A DNA stretch of 64,000 nt from Oscillospiraceae bacterium. GTDB lineage: Bacteria; Bacillota; Clostridia; Oscillospirales; Acutalibacteraceae. Each line of letters starts with the position of its first letter. Position 1 is the stretch's first letter. The position numbers were made by a program, and so were the translations under genes. The DNA lies in the NCBI GenBank assembly GCA_003514385.1, contig DOQR01000009.1:160716-224715 (forward strand). Reading direction: 5' to 3'. Below the pieces are notes generated by a model. It was not told the origin of the DNA and did no database searches. It saw only the letters and a program-made list of their open reading frames with translations. Positions 9,072 to 16,996 of this stretch are shown in pieces.

Positions 9072-9100
9072 ATTATACTAAAAATATCATGCTAAATCAA
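9072..9100 (-). promoter_or_regulatory. sigma-A promoter of Asp23-FakA-RecG
   Basis: On the minus strand: TTGATT (9100-9095), 17-bp spacer, TATAAT (9077-9072). The -35 box overlaps the last codons of rfbD. The promoter decides the Asp23 start. Confidence 0.7.
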
Positions 9101-9932
9101 GCTCTTTGAGAAATCTTGCGAGCGCACCCTGCCACGGCGGCAGGCGGTCAAAACCCGCATCGTCAAGGCATTTTTTAGAAAGACGCGAGTTCTCCGGGCG
9201 CTTTGCCTTCGCGGGATATTCGGCGGTGGTGCAGGGGACTATTTCAGTCGCTTTCCCCGCCTGACGCATTATCTCCTTTGCGAACTCCGCCCATGTGCAG
9301 TAGCCCTCGTTCGAGGCGTGATATGTGCCGTATTTTTCGGTTTTTATCATGTCGCAGATAAGCCTTGCGAGGTCGGGTGTATAAGTCGGCGAACCGGTCT
9401 GGTCGTCAACGACTGTCAGCTTCTCGTGCGAGTCGGCGAGCCGGAGCATAGTCTTTACGAAGTTGCCGCCGTTTATTCCGAACACCCACGAGGTGCGCAC
9501 AATGAAGTGCTTTTGGCATTTCTTAGCCTCTTCCTCGCCGCCGAGCTTTGTTATTCCGTAGATATTCTGCGGGTCTTTCGGCGCGTCGATTTCAAGCGGC
9601 TGAGTGCCGCTGCCGCCGAAAACATAGTCGGAGCTGATATAGACGAGCTTTGCGCCGATTTTTTCGCAGGCGAGGGCAATGTTTCTCGTGCCGTCGACGT
9701 TGACCTTGCTGCAGGTGTCGCGGTCGTCTTCTGCTTTGTCGACTGCGGTATAGGCGGCGCAGTGTACGATGACGTCGGGGCGCAGGGCTGTGATATAATC
9801 CTCCGTTGCCTTGCCGTCCGTGATGTCGAACTCTTCTCTGTCCGCGCCGACGGGTTCATCCCCGAGGGCGTTCAGGCGTTTTATAACATCGTAGCCGAGC
9901 TGTCCGTTGGCGCCTGTGACGAGTACCTTCAT
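9087..9932 (-). CDS. rfbD: dTDP-4-dehydrorhamnose reductase
   Basis: RfbD/RmlD performs the last, NAD(P)H-dependent step of dTDP-L-rhamnose synthesis. The 281-residue product is an extended short-chain dehydrogenase: N-terminal GANGQLGYDV (residues 7-16), then HCAAYTAVDKAE, KLVYISSDYVFGG with the catalytic Ser/Thr, YGITKLGGE with the YxxxK pair, and the C-terminal RPENSRLSKK typical of RmlD. The start has AAGGAA nine bases upstream. It lies 20 bp after UPF0210 and apart from rfbA and rfbC (42.7-44.2 kb). RfbB (4,6-dehydratase) is not in the window. Rhamnose is presumably destined for cell-wall polysaccharide. Confidence 0.95.
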   Translation of the reverse strand: MKVLVTGANGQLGYDVIKRLNALGDEPVGADREEFDITDGKATEDYITALRPDVIVHCAAYTAVDKAEDDRDTCSKVNVDGTRNIALACEKIGAKLVYISSDYVFGGSGTQPLEIDAPKDPQNIYGITKLGGEEEAKKCQKHFIVRTSWVFGINGGNFVKTMLRLADSHEKLTVVDDQTGSPTYTPDLARLICDMIKTEKYGTYHASNEGYCTWAEFAKEIMRQAGKATEIVPCTTAEYPAKAKRPENSRLSKKCLDDAGFDRLPPWQGALARFLKELDLA

Positions 9933-9951
9933 TGAAAAACTTCCTTTTTAA

Positions 9952-11307
9952 TCAGTTTTTGAGGCTCTGGAGCGGAGCGGGTATGCGTCCGCCGCGCGAG
10001 ATCATCTTTGCGGGAGATGCGGTGTTGAGCGGCATTATCGGACCCGAGCCGAGCAGTCCGCCGAAGTTCAGCTCCTCGCCGGCATTCTTGCCGATGGCGG
10101 GGATGAGCCTGACCGCAGTCGTCTTGGAGTTCACCATGCCGATAGCCGCTTCGTCCGCGATAACCGCCGAGAGGACTTCTGCCGTTGTGTCGCCGGGAAC
10201 GACTATCATATCGAGACCGACGGAGCAGACCGCCGTCATCGCTTCGAGCTTCTCTATCTTCAGTGTGCCCGCGCGTGCGGCGTCTATCATTCCGGCGTCC
10301 TCGGTGACGGGGATAAACGCACCGGAGAGACCGCCGACATGCGACGATGCCATCGTGCCGCCCTTTTTGACTGCGTCGTTGAGCAGGGCGAGCGCCGCTG
10401 TTGTGCCGTGAGCGCCGCACTGTTCGAGACCTATCTCTTCGAGTATATGCGCCACGGAGTCGCCGACTGCGGGCGTGGGCGCGAGTGAGAGGTCGACTAT
10501 GCCGAAAGGCACATCGAGCCTGCGCGAAGCCTCGCTCGCGATGAGCTGACCGAGGCGGGTTATCTTAAATGCGGTCTTTTTTATCGTGTCGGCAACATCT
10601 GTGAGGTTGCCGTCGGGAATCTTCTTGAGGGCGCAGCGGACAACACCGGGACCAGATACGCCGACATTTATCACGCTCTCAGGTTCGCCGGGGCCGTGAA
10701 ATGCGCCAGCCATGAACGGGTTATCCTCGGGTGCGTTGCAGAACACAACGAGCTTTGCCGCGCCGATGCAGTTGTCGTCGGCGGTGAGCTCGGCGGTCTT
10801 TCTGATAATCTTGCCCATGAGCGCGACCGCGTCCATGTTTATGCCCGCCTTTGTCGAGCCTATATTTATGCTCGAGCAGACATGCTCGGTTCTCGCGAGC
10901 GCCTCGGGTATGCTGTTTATGAGTGCCTCGTCTCCGGGGGCGAAGCCCTTTTGAACGAGTGCGGAATATCCGCCGATGAAGTTGACTCCGACAGCCTGCG
11001 CCGCCTTTTCGAGCGTGAGCGCGTATTTCACCGGGTCGCCGCCCGATGCGGCGGCAAGCATGGCGATCGGCGTGACTGCGACGCGCTTGTTGATTATTGG
11101 CACGCCGTACTCTTTTTCAATCTCGCAGCCGACCTTGACAAGATTTTCCGCCTTGCGCGCTATCTTGTCGTATACTCTGCGGCAGGAGTCATCGATATCC
11201 TGCGAGCAGCAGTCGAGCAGGGAGATGCCCATGGTTATCGTGCGTATATCTAAGTTTTCATCCTCGATCATATGTATCGTTTCGAGAATGTCTCTTGTGT
11301 TTATCAT
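9952..11307 (-). CDS. UPF0210 (PFL family) protein
   Basis: The 451-residue product starts [20 protein letters not shown] and shows the UPF0210 hallmarks: [13 protein letters not shown], the Gly-rich [34 protein letters not shown] and [19 protein letters not shown]. Members of the family fold like pyruvate formate-lyase but lack a confirmed activity, and I assign none. The start is the ATG at 11307 with GAGAGGA upstream; the longer frame reaching 11448 overlaps the ACT gene and has no site. UPF0210 is almost always paired with the small ACT protein encoded just upstream, as here, with a gap of about 26 bp. That suggests the ACT protein senses a ligand for it. Confidence 0.92.
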   Translation of the reverse strand: MINTRDILETIHMIEDENLDIRTITMGISLLDCCSQDIDDSCRRVYDKIARKAENLVKVGCEIEKEYGVPIINKRVAVTPIAMLAAASGGDPVKYALTLEKAAQAVGVNFIGGYSALVQKGFAPGDEALINSIPEALARTEHVCSSINIGSTKAGINMDAVALMGKIIRKTAELTADDNCIGAAKLVVFCNAPEDNPFMAGAFHGPGEPESVINVGVSGPGVVRCALKKIPDGNLTDVADTIKKTAFKITRLGQLIASEASRRLDVPFGIVDLSLAPTPAVGDSVAHILEEIGLEQCGAHGTTAALALLNDAVKKGGTMASSHVGGLSGAFIPVTEDAGMIDAARAGTLKIEKLEAMTAVCSVGLDMIVVPGDTTAEVLSAVIADEAAIGMVNSKTTAVRLIPAIGKNAGEELNFGGLLGSGPIMPLNTASPAKMISRGGRIPAPLQSLKN

Positions 11308-11333
11308 AGTAAGGATCCTCTCAGGTGCGTAGA

Positions 11334-11603
11334 TCAGACGTGATACATCGAGTCGAACACGTCCTCGTGCATAACATGGATATCGAGCCCGTGCTCGCGG
11401 CCGAGGCGGCTCATTATATCGGAAAATTCGGACAGCGGCACGGAGCATTTCTCCGTGTCAACGAGCATTATCATGCAGAAAAGATCCTGCAGGACGCTCT
11501 GCGTCACTTCGGTTATGTTTACATTGAGTTCCGAGCATTTTCCGGACACCTCTGCGAGGATACCGATTATGTCCTTGCCCGTAACAGTCATGACAGCTCT
11601 CAT
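11334..11603 (-). CDS. ACT domain protein (UPF0237)
   Basis: This 89-residue single ACT domain begins [20 protein letters not shown], the ligand-binding first loop (GKD-x-x-G-I), and continues with the strand [23 protein letters not shown] domains bind small ligands, often amino acids; this stand-alone form is related to GcvR/UPF0237. The ATG at 11603 has GGAAAGGAAG upstream; a Met eight codons earlier lacks one. It is first of an operon with UPF0210 and rfbD. Confidence 0.9.
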   Translation of the reverse strand: MRAVMTVTGKDIIGILAEVSGKCSELNVNITEVTQSVLQDLFCMIMLVDTEKCSVPLSEFSDIMSRLGREHGLDIHVMHEDVFDSMYHV

Positions 11604-11663
11604 TTTTATTCTTCCTTTCCTGTGCACTTATCAGAATTACTTATATACATCTGATATCAAGAT

Positions 11664-11692
11664 ATTCTACCATATTTTATGCCCATTCTCAA
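11664..11692 (-). promoter_or_regulatory. sigma-A promoter of the ACT-UPF0210-rfbD operon
   Basis: Minus strand TTGAGA (11692-11687), 17-bp spacer, TAGAAT (11669-11664). Confidence 0.7.
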
Positions 11693-11797
11693 TAGCGGTT
11701 GAACAATTTGAACTTTTTTGTGTTTAATACTGTTACTGGGCGGAAAAATATGTTATCATATTGTATACTTTACCGTCAGTATCATGGAGGAAGCGCG

Positions 11798-12607
11798 ATG
11801 CCGCAAAGAATTATCGACACTCATGTTCATACCGACAACTCACCCGACGGGCATCATTCGGCGATGTATATGTGCGAATGCGCCGAAATGGCGGGGCTTC
11901 GGGCGATAGCCTTCACGGATCATGTCGAGGCGGATTTCTACAGACGGGATCACTATGACCGCGTGGCGCTCCAGTCGTTTATCGATGTCACAAAGGCGCG
12001 CTCGGCGTTTCGCGGGAAGCTGCTCGTCTGCGCGGGCGTGGAGCTCGGTCAGCCGATGTACGATGTCGCGACCTCGGAGGAGATACTCGCGAATCTGCCC
12101 TATGATATGGTCATAGGCTCGGTGCATAATTTTCAGAATGAACAGGATTTTATGTATCTTGATTATTCCCAGTGGGATATAACCGACCTGATGAATAAAT
12201 ATTTTGACGAGCTTATAAAGCTCGCGCGCTGGGCGAAGTTCGATACCCTGGCGCATATGACATATCCGCTTCGGTATATCGTCGGCGAGCACGGCATACC
12301 CGTTGATATGTCGAAGTTTTCGGACAAAGTAGATGAGATTCTTTCTCTGCTCGTCAAAAACGAAAAGGCGCTCGAAATAAACACCTCGGGGCTCAGACAG
12401 AAGCTCGGCAAAACTATGCCCGAAGAGGATGTTGTCCGGCGTTTTAAACAGCTCGGCGGTGAGTTTGTGACCGTCGGCTCGGACGCCCACTATGCAAAAG
12501 ATATCGGCGCGGGAGTCGATGTCGGCATGGAGATAGCGCAGCGCAGCGGATTCGATTGCGTGACGCTGTTCCAGAACCGCCAGCCCGTGCAGATCCCGAT
12601 AGAGTAA
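11798..12607 (+). CDS. PHP-domain phosphatase, histidinol-phosphatase-like
   Basis: The 269-residue product has the PHP-fold metal sites. IDTHVHTDNSPDGHH is near the N-terminus, AFTDHVEADFY follows, then GVELGQP, DMVIGSVHNFQ, THLAHMTYPLR-like DTLAHMTYP, and VGSDAHYAKDIG near the end. This is the arrangement of HisK-type histidinol-phosphate phosphatases, which hydrolyse histidinol phosphate. No other his genes are nearby, so a different phosphoester substrate is possible. The start is the ATG at 11798 with GGAGGAAG upstream. It is divergent from the ACT operon and is followed 16 bp later by ispE. Confidence 0.85.
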   Translation: MPQRIIDTHVHTDNSPDGHHSAMYMCECAEMAGLRAIAFTDHVEADFYRRDHYDRVALQSFIDVTKARSAFRGKLLVCAGVELGQPMYDVATSEEILANLPYDMVIGSVHNFQNEQDFMYLDYSQWDITDLMNKYFDELIKLARWAKFDTLAHMTYPLRYIVGEHGIPVDMSKFSDKVDEILSLLVKNEKALEINTSGLRQKLGKTMPEEDVVRRFKQLGGEFVTVGSDAHYAKDIGAGVDVGMEIAQRSGFDCVTLFQNRQPVQIPIE

Positions 12608-12623
12608 AAAGAGAGGTGCAGTC

Positions 12624-13508
12624 ATGAAGATCGAACTCAGGGCAAACGCAAAAATAAATCTCTTTCTCGACATTCTGGCAAAACTGCCGAACGGCTATCA
12701 CTCGCTGTTCATGGTCATGCAGTCGGTCTCGCTTGCGGACACGGTGACTGTGCAGGAGAACGGCGAGGGTACTATCCGCCTCACTTGCTCCGAACCGGCT
12801 CTGCCGACCGACAGCAAGAACATAGCCTACCGCGCGGCGCAGGCTTTTCTCGAAGAAGCGGGGCTCAACGGTAGGGGAGTTGACATACACATTGAAAAAA
12901 ATATTCCGTTTGAAGCGGGTCTTGCCGGCGGAAGCGCGGACGGCGCGGGAGTTATAGTCGGACTCGACAGGCTTTTCGAGACGGATATGGGCACGCAGAA
13001 GCTCTGCGATATCGGGCTGAAAATCGGCAGCGATGTACCTTTCTGCATCGCGGGCGGCACTATGCTCTCACAGCACACGGGCGGTATACTTTCGCATCTT
13101 CCGCCGCTCAAAAGCTGCTTCGTCGTGCTCGCAAAGCCCGCAACGGGCGTCTCGACCGCACGCGCTTACGGCGATTTTGATTCCGCGAGCTTCATATATC
13201 ATCCGAACAAGGTCGGCATGCTCGACGCTGCGGCGAACGCCGATTTCGAGGGTATTTGCCGCCAGGCGGGCAATGTGTTTGAGCAGACGATAGAAGTGCC
13301 GGAGCGCGTGAGAATAAAGAGCATCATGCGCCGCCACGGCAGTTCGCTCGCGCAGATGAGCGGAAGCGGTCCGACCGTCTTCGGACTGTTCGAGTCGGAG
13401 AGCGACGCCGAAAAATGCCGCGCCGAGCTCGAAAAGAGCGGGCTCGTCAAGAGCGTCCACCTGTGCAAAACCGCCGACAGAGGCGTTGAAACAGTAAATG
13501 AGTCGTAA
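12624..13508 (+). CDS. ispE: 4-(cytidine 5'-diphospho)-2-C-methyl-D-erythritol kinase
   Basis: IspE phosphorylates CDP-methylerythritol in the MEP route to isoprenoids. The product of 294 residues is a GHMP kinase. AKINLFLDILAKLPNGYH is near the N-terminus with the catalytic Lys, the glycine-rich ATP loop GLAGGSADGAG is at residues 99-109, KIGSDVPFCIAGGT follows, and SSLAQMSGSGPTVFGLF is the third GHMP motif. It is translated from AGAGAGG 16 bp after the PHP gene, so the two probably form one transcript. A large terminator hairpin follows. Confidence 0.96.
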   Translation: MKIELRANAKINLFLDILAKLPNGYHSLFMVMQSVSLADTVTVQENGEGTIRLTCSEPALPTDSKNIAYRAAQAFLEEAGLNGRGVDIHIEKNIPFEAGLAGGSADGAGVIVGLDRLFETDMGTQKLCDIGLKIGSDVPFCIAGGTMLSQHTGGILSHLPPLKSCFVVLAKPATGVSTARAYGDFDSASFIYHPNKVGMLDAAANADFEGICRQAGNVFEQTIEVPERVRIKSIMRRHGSSLAQMSGSGPTVFGLFESESDAEKCRAELEKSGLVKSVHLCKTADRGVETVNES

Positions 13509-13540
13509 AGCTTGTTAGCTTTACACGGGTTCTTCAGATA

Positions 13541-13588
13541 AAAAGCCAAGACAGCGGACAGATTGCTCTGTTCGCTGTCTTGGCTTTT
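13541..13588. terminator. bidirectional terminator between ispE and the USP gene
   Basis: A long near-perfect stem: AAAAGCCAAGACAGCG from 13541 pairs with CGCTGTCTTGGCTTTT ending at 13588. The A-rich left arm and T-rich right arm serve both convergent genes. Confidence 0.8.
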
Positions 13589-13633
13589 GGAGAATAACAA
13601 TGAAAAAACCGGAAAAGTTTGTGGTTGTCTTGT

Positions 13634-14080
13634 TTATACGCCCTGAGCGCCGACCATTTCATAGTGCGGCTGGGCTTCCTGAGGGATCATGCGATAGATT
13701 TTGCCGTTGTCGTCAACATCGACCATGCTTATCTGGATATCCGGCACAAGGGTGTGCAGGGCGGAGACGAAATGCGTGCTCCTCTCTTTTGGAAATCCGG
13801 TGACGATGTCAACAGCGCCTTTCTTTTTGGCAATGACTGCGGCGAGGATAGCCGGACTGTCGTTAAAATATACGCTCATCTGCGCGTTTTCGCTTTTTGC
13901 GCATTCGTACAGATCTTCAAGCACTGCGGGATCGGGGCTGAATCCGTCCCTCTCATGGAATACGCTGAGAACTTCGAGCGGCACTCCGTACTGCTGCGCT
14001 ATCAGCGACCCGGAACGGATCAGCTGTTCGCATTTGCTCTGCGGAGTTACACAGACGAGAACGCAGTTTTTGCTTTTCAT
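13634..14080 (-). CDS. universal stress protein-like (USP fold) protein
   Basis: The 148-residue product begins MKSKNCVLVCVTPQSKCEQL and looks like the single USP domain found in KdpD sensor kinases: a first strand ending VTPQ, a helix containing LIRSGSLIAQQYGVPLEVL, and a later strand/turn AVDIVTGFPKE. The nucleotide-binding G-2x-G-9x-G-S/T motif of ATP-binding USPs is not evident, so it may not bind ATP. The start is the ATG at 14080 with AAAGGA nine bases before it; the longer frame to 14329 runs through AT-rich non-coding DNA. It is monocistronic and convergent with ispE. Its role is unknown. Confidence 0.7.
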   Translation of the reverse strand: MKSKNCVLVCVTPQSKCEQLIRSGSLIAQQYGVPLEVLSVFHERDGFSPDPAVLEDLYECAKSENAQMSVYFNDSPAILAAVIAKKKGAVDIVTGFPKERSTHFVSALHTLVPDIQISMVDVDDNGKIYRMIPQEAQPHYEMVGAQGV

Positions 14081-14228
14081 CTTGCTGATGTCCTTTCGTA
14101 GTTGGTAGCCGTCTGGCTTTTCTTCCCTCTCACTACACTGACATAATAACATCCGATTGTGTACTGAATAGTAAAAATTCATTAAATCAAAGTAAAGAAA
14201 ATTTGTACGAACCGTGAATAAACCGGGG

Positions 14229-14257
14229 TTGCGATATTCTTTTAAACATTGTATTAT
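14229..14257 (+). promoter_or_regulatory. sigma-A promoter of the ceramidase-like gene
   Basis: TTGCGA (14229-14234), 17-bp spacer, TATTAT (14252-14257), leaving a leader of about 120 nt. The rest of 14081-14383 shows nothing else I can name. Confidence 0.5.
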
Positions 14258-14383
14258 AGAGAAAGAAGAGAAGCAGGCACAGGAATAATATGCCGCATAC
14301 GGCACGGACAATGACAAAAAAGCATGCATCGGAATAATTTATAATGTAAAGGCAATTTGCTTTACTTGCTCGCGAGGTGAGAT

Positions 14384-16126
14384 ATGTATACTTTTGATGA
14401 AAAATTCAAAAAAGGCGCCGACCGCGCGTTCAGGGCGCAGCAGGGACTGACGGCTTTTTTGAGTGGGCTGAATAGAATTCTGCCCGAGCCGCCGGGATTC
14501 AAAACAAAAAAGCCGAAGGATGAGCACGAAGATACAATACGCATCGCTGACACTGCCGGCGACAGCTGGTATCTCGGTTTCTCCGAGCGGAGCATAACGC
14601 CGCCGGATATTGATGCGAAAAATTATTATATCGGCGGCAATCTTTCCGCTCCGCCGCGCAGGGTTCGCGGCGTGCTTGATGATATAAAAGTGCGGGCGAT
14701 AGCCATAAGCGACGGCGAGCAAAGAGCGGCTGAGGTGTTCTGCGCCGTTGACTGCATCGGGCTCACAAACACGGTCGTTCGCCGCATACGCAGCGAGCTT
14801 GATTTGTTCTGCCGCACGAACAATGTCGGATATATCAATATTTTTTCGACCCACGCCCACAGCTCGATAGACACCATGGGCATATGGAGCGTGACAGGGA
14901 AGAAGTTTTTTGAAAATATATCAAGGCTGATAACGCACTCGCAGCCCTTGCCGAGCGTTGACGGCGCGTTTATCGACTTGATAGTTGAAAAGACAAAGAA
15001 AGCCGTTGCCGAGGCGGTGAGAAATATGGAACCGGGGCGGCTTTTTGCGGCGCAGATAGGCGAAAACAGCGTCGAAAAGCTCGAAAAATATTCGACAAAA
15101 AAGCCGTATGGCGACATGACTCTGAGCGAGTACGGGATAAAAGATTTCATCTTCGCCAAGCGTCCGCCGCGCGAATATTCGCCGCGCCTCAACCGCCTGC
15201 GCTTCGTGCCCGACAACGGCGCGAGCCGCCCGACAGTTTTGGTCAACTTCGGCGCGCACCCATACGCAAACGGACTGCGGATAAAAAACAACCGCGGCGA
15301 TATGCTCTCCGCCGATTTTCAGTTCTATATGGAGCGTGAGATAAACTCGGCGGGCGAAAACTTCATTTTTATCAACGGCGCTGTCAACGGAATATATCCG
15401 AACAGGGGAGCGGGCGGAGTAAAGGAAGAGAACTTTACACGCCAGACCGAGGCTCTCGGGCGCGATCTCGGAAAACTCGTCCTCGCGATGACTAAAGAGC
15501 GCGAAGAAATAGAACAAAATTCTCTGCTCTCGTCAAAAAACAGCGGTGAAGCGTATAAAAGCGCCGTCGAAAGAATAGGCAAATGCACTGTCGAAGAGCG
15601 CGAGCTTGAGCCGAAGCTTGTTTCAATACACAAAGAAACGGCGCTCAGGGTCGATAATCCGCTCGAAAAGATAATCGGGAAGCTCGGCTTCGCGTGCTTT
15701 GATATGACAAGACCCGCAAAGGGAATATATGAACTTGAGACGGAGACGGGATATCTCGAACTCGGCGGCGAGTTCAAAGCCCTGCTTGTGCCTGGTGAGA
15801 TAACACCCGGTCTCGTCAGCGGCACAGGAGATATGCTCGCGGAAAACAGCATTACAAACAGGGCGAGCGGGTTCAAAAGCCTCTGTGATATCGTCGGCGG
15901 GGACACGGCGGTTTTCGGGCTCGCGAACGACGCGCTCGGATATATTATCCCGGACAACGATTATTGTATGTTCTTCGCGGGCTACGGCAAGCTTGCGGAA
16001 AAGCTGTTCTTCAAAGATTACGCCCATTATCAGGAGATGTTTTCCATCGGCGCGCACACCGCGTCCGCGTTCGCCGCAGGTGTCGAGGACATGATGAAAA
16101 GCTTTAAAGCGCGGTTGAATAAATAA
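14384..16126 (+). CDS. neutral/alkaline ceramidase-like N-terminal domain protein, no signal peptide
   Basis: The 580-residue product has the signature elements of the neutral ceramidase N-terminal domain: WYLGFSERSITPP near residue 62, the zinc-site segment FSTHAHSSID (His157, His159), a second histidine in VNFGAHPYANG (His292), and FINGAVNGIYPN in place of the usual GAAGDVNP. LVPGEITPGLVSG and GLANDALGYIIPD near the end match family motifs. Neutral ceramidases are secreted hydrolases of N-acyl-sphingosine. This one has no signal peptide and starts with a charged segment, so it is probably cytoplasmic with an unknown amide substrate. The start follows GAGGTGAG. It stands alone, with a strong terminator. 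Confidence 0.72.
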   Translation: MYTFDEKFKKGADRAFRAQQGLTAFLSGLNRILPEPPGFKTKKPKDEHEDTIRIADTAGDSWYLGFSERSITPPDIDAKNYYIGGNLSAPPRRVRGVLDDIKVRAIAISDGEQRAAEVFCAVDCIGLTNTVVRRIRSELDLFCRTNNVGYINIFSTHAHSSIDTMGIWSVTGKKFFENISRLITHSQPLPSVDGAFIDLIVEKTKKAVAEAVRNMEPGRLFAAQIGENSVEKLEKYSTKKPYGDMTLSEYGIKDFIFAKRPPREYSPRLNRLRFVPDNGASRPTVLVNFGAHPYANGLRIKNNRGDMLSADFQFYMEREINSAGENFIFINGAVNGIYPNRGAGGVKEENFTRQTEALGRDLGKLVLAMTKEREEIEQNSLLSSKNSGEAYKSAVERIGKCTVEERELEPKLVSIHKETALRVDNPLEKIIGKLGFACFDMTRPAKGIYELETETGYLELGGEFKALLVPGEITPGLVSGTGDMLAENSITNRASGFKSLCDIVGGDTAVFGLANDALGYIIPDNDYCMFFAGYGKLAEKLFFKDYAHYQEMFSIGAHTASAFAAGVEDMMKSFKARLNK

Positions 16127-16166
16127 TTTTTCCCCGGTCATATTGTGCTGACCGGGGAAAATTTTA
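16127..16166 (+). terminator. terminator after the ceramidase-like gene
   Basis: A 13-bp stem (TTTTCCCCGGTCA at 16128, TGACCGGGGAAAA at 16149-16161) followed by TTTT. Confidence 0.8.
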
Positions 16167-16293
16167 GATATCTTTAATATAGTATTTATCTTCAATCCAT
16201 TTTGCTGAAAACAGTCTTTGAAACTTACCGATATAATCACTGCTGCCGCCCGATCTTGGGCAGGTGGTGAGTGAGTGCGCCCTTGCGGATCGC

Positions 16294-16322
16294 TTGCGAT
16301 TGAGGCACGAGTGTGCTATACT
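16294..16322 (+). promoter_or_regulatory. sigma-A promoter of the Nudix gene
   Basis: TTGCGA (16294-16299), 17-bp spacer, TATACT (16317-16322). Confidence 0.6.
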
Positions 16323-16366
16323 GAGCATCGGCTCAACAAATCGGAATTTGTGGAGGTAAACGAAAT

Positions 16367-16852
16367 ATGGAACTGTGGGACGCTTATGATAGAGATTTCA
16401 AAAAGATTCAGGGTGTAACCTTGGTTCGAGGAGAGGTAATTCCAGAAGGCTTTTTTCATTTAGTCTGTGAAATAATTGTTAGACATATAGATGGGAGTTA
16501 TCTCATCATGCAAAGGGATAAAAGAAAGCATTTGGACGGAATGTGGGAGGCTACAGCGGGTGGTTCTGCATTACAAGGTGAAGAACCTGCAATCTGTGCC
16601 GCTAGAGAACTTTATGAAGAAACGGGGATTACCTCCAATAATTTGGTAGAAATAGGAAGGGTGCTCCACCACAGCCATAAATCGTTTTATGTGGAGTATC
16701 TTTGCATTACGGATGTAGATGAGGATAGTGTCGTTTTGCAAGAAGGAGAAACATCTGATTATAAATGGATTACGGCTGACGAATTGCTAAAACTGTCCAG
16801 GAATGAGTTGGCAACGCAACGTATTCTAAATTTCGTTGAAGAACTTAATTGA
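16367..16852 (+). CDS. Nudix hydrolase
   Basis: The 161-residue product has a complete Nudix box at residues 66-88: Gly66, Glu72, then REL-Y-EE-T-G-I, fitting GX5EX7REUXEEXGU. The N-terminus MELWDAYDRDFKKIQG resembles Nudix proteins close to isopentenyl-diphosphate isomerase in sequence. Nudix enzymes cleave nucleoside diphosphates linked to another group; the substrate cannot be told from this sequence. Codon use is visibly more AT-rich than in the neighbours (many AAA, GAA, ATA and TTA codons), and the flanks share this, suggesting recent acquisition. The start has GGAGG nine bases upstream. It is alone between two terminators. Confidence 0.9.
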   Translation: MELWDAYDRDFKKIQGVTLVRGEVIPEGFFHLVCEIIVRHIDGSYLIMQRDKRKHLDGMWEATAGGSALQGEEPAICAARELYEETGITSNNLVEIGRVLHHSHKSFYVEYLCITDVDEDSVVLQEGETSDYKWITADELLKLSRNELATQRILNFVEELN

Positions 16853-16953
16853 CAAATTCCAGTTTGTCGGTTTGATTTTCTCTACTTTTATATTAACCGT
16901 TTAATTTAGAAAATACCTTTGACAAACTTCACTACAAGCAATATGAAAAGGAC

Positions 16954-16982
16954 AAAAGGGAGCAGAATTTCTGCTCCCTTTT
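16954..16982 (-). terminator. terminator of the aro operon
   Basis: Perfect stem AAAAGGGAGCAG / CTGCTCCCTTTT with a short loop, 14 bp past the aroE/K stop. It can also act on the Nudix transcript from the other side. Confidence 0.8.
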
Positions 16983-16996
16983 GCCAAACCTGTCTC

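Noticed and set aside
13634..14329. Long form (231 codons) of the USP-like gene
   Set aside because: The extra 83 codons cross AT-rich promoter-like DNA and have no ribosome-binding site; the ATG at 14080 has one.
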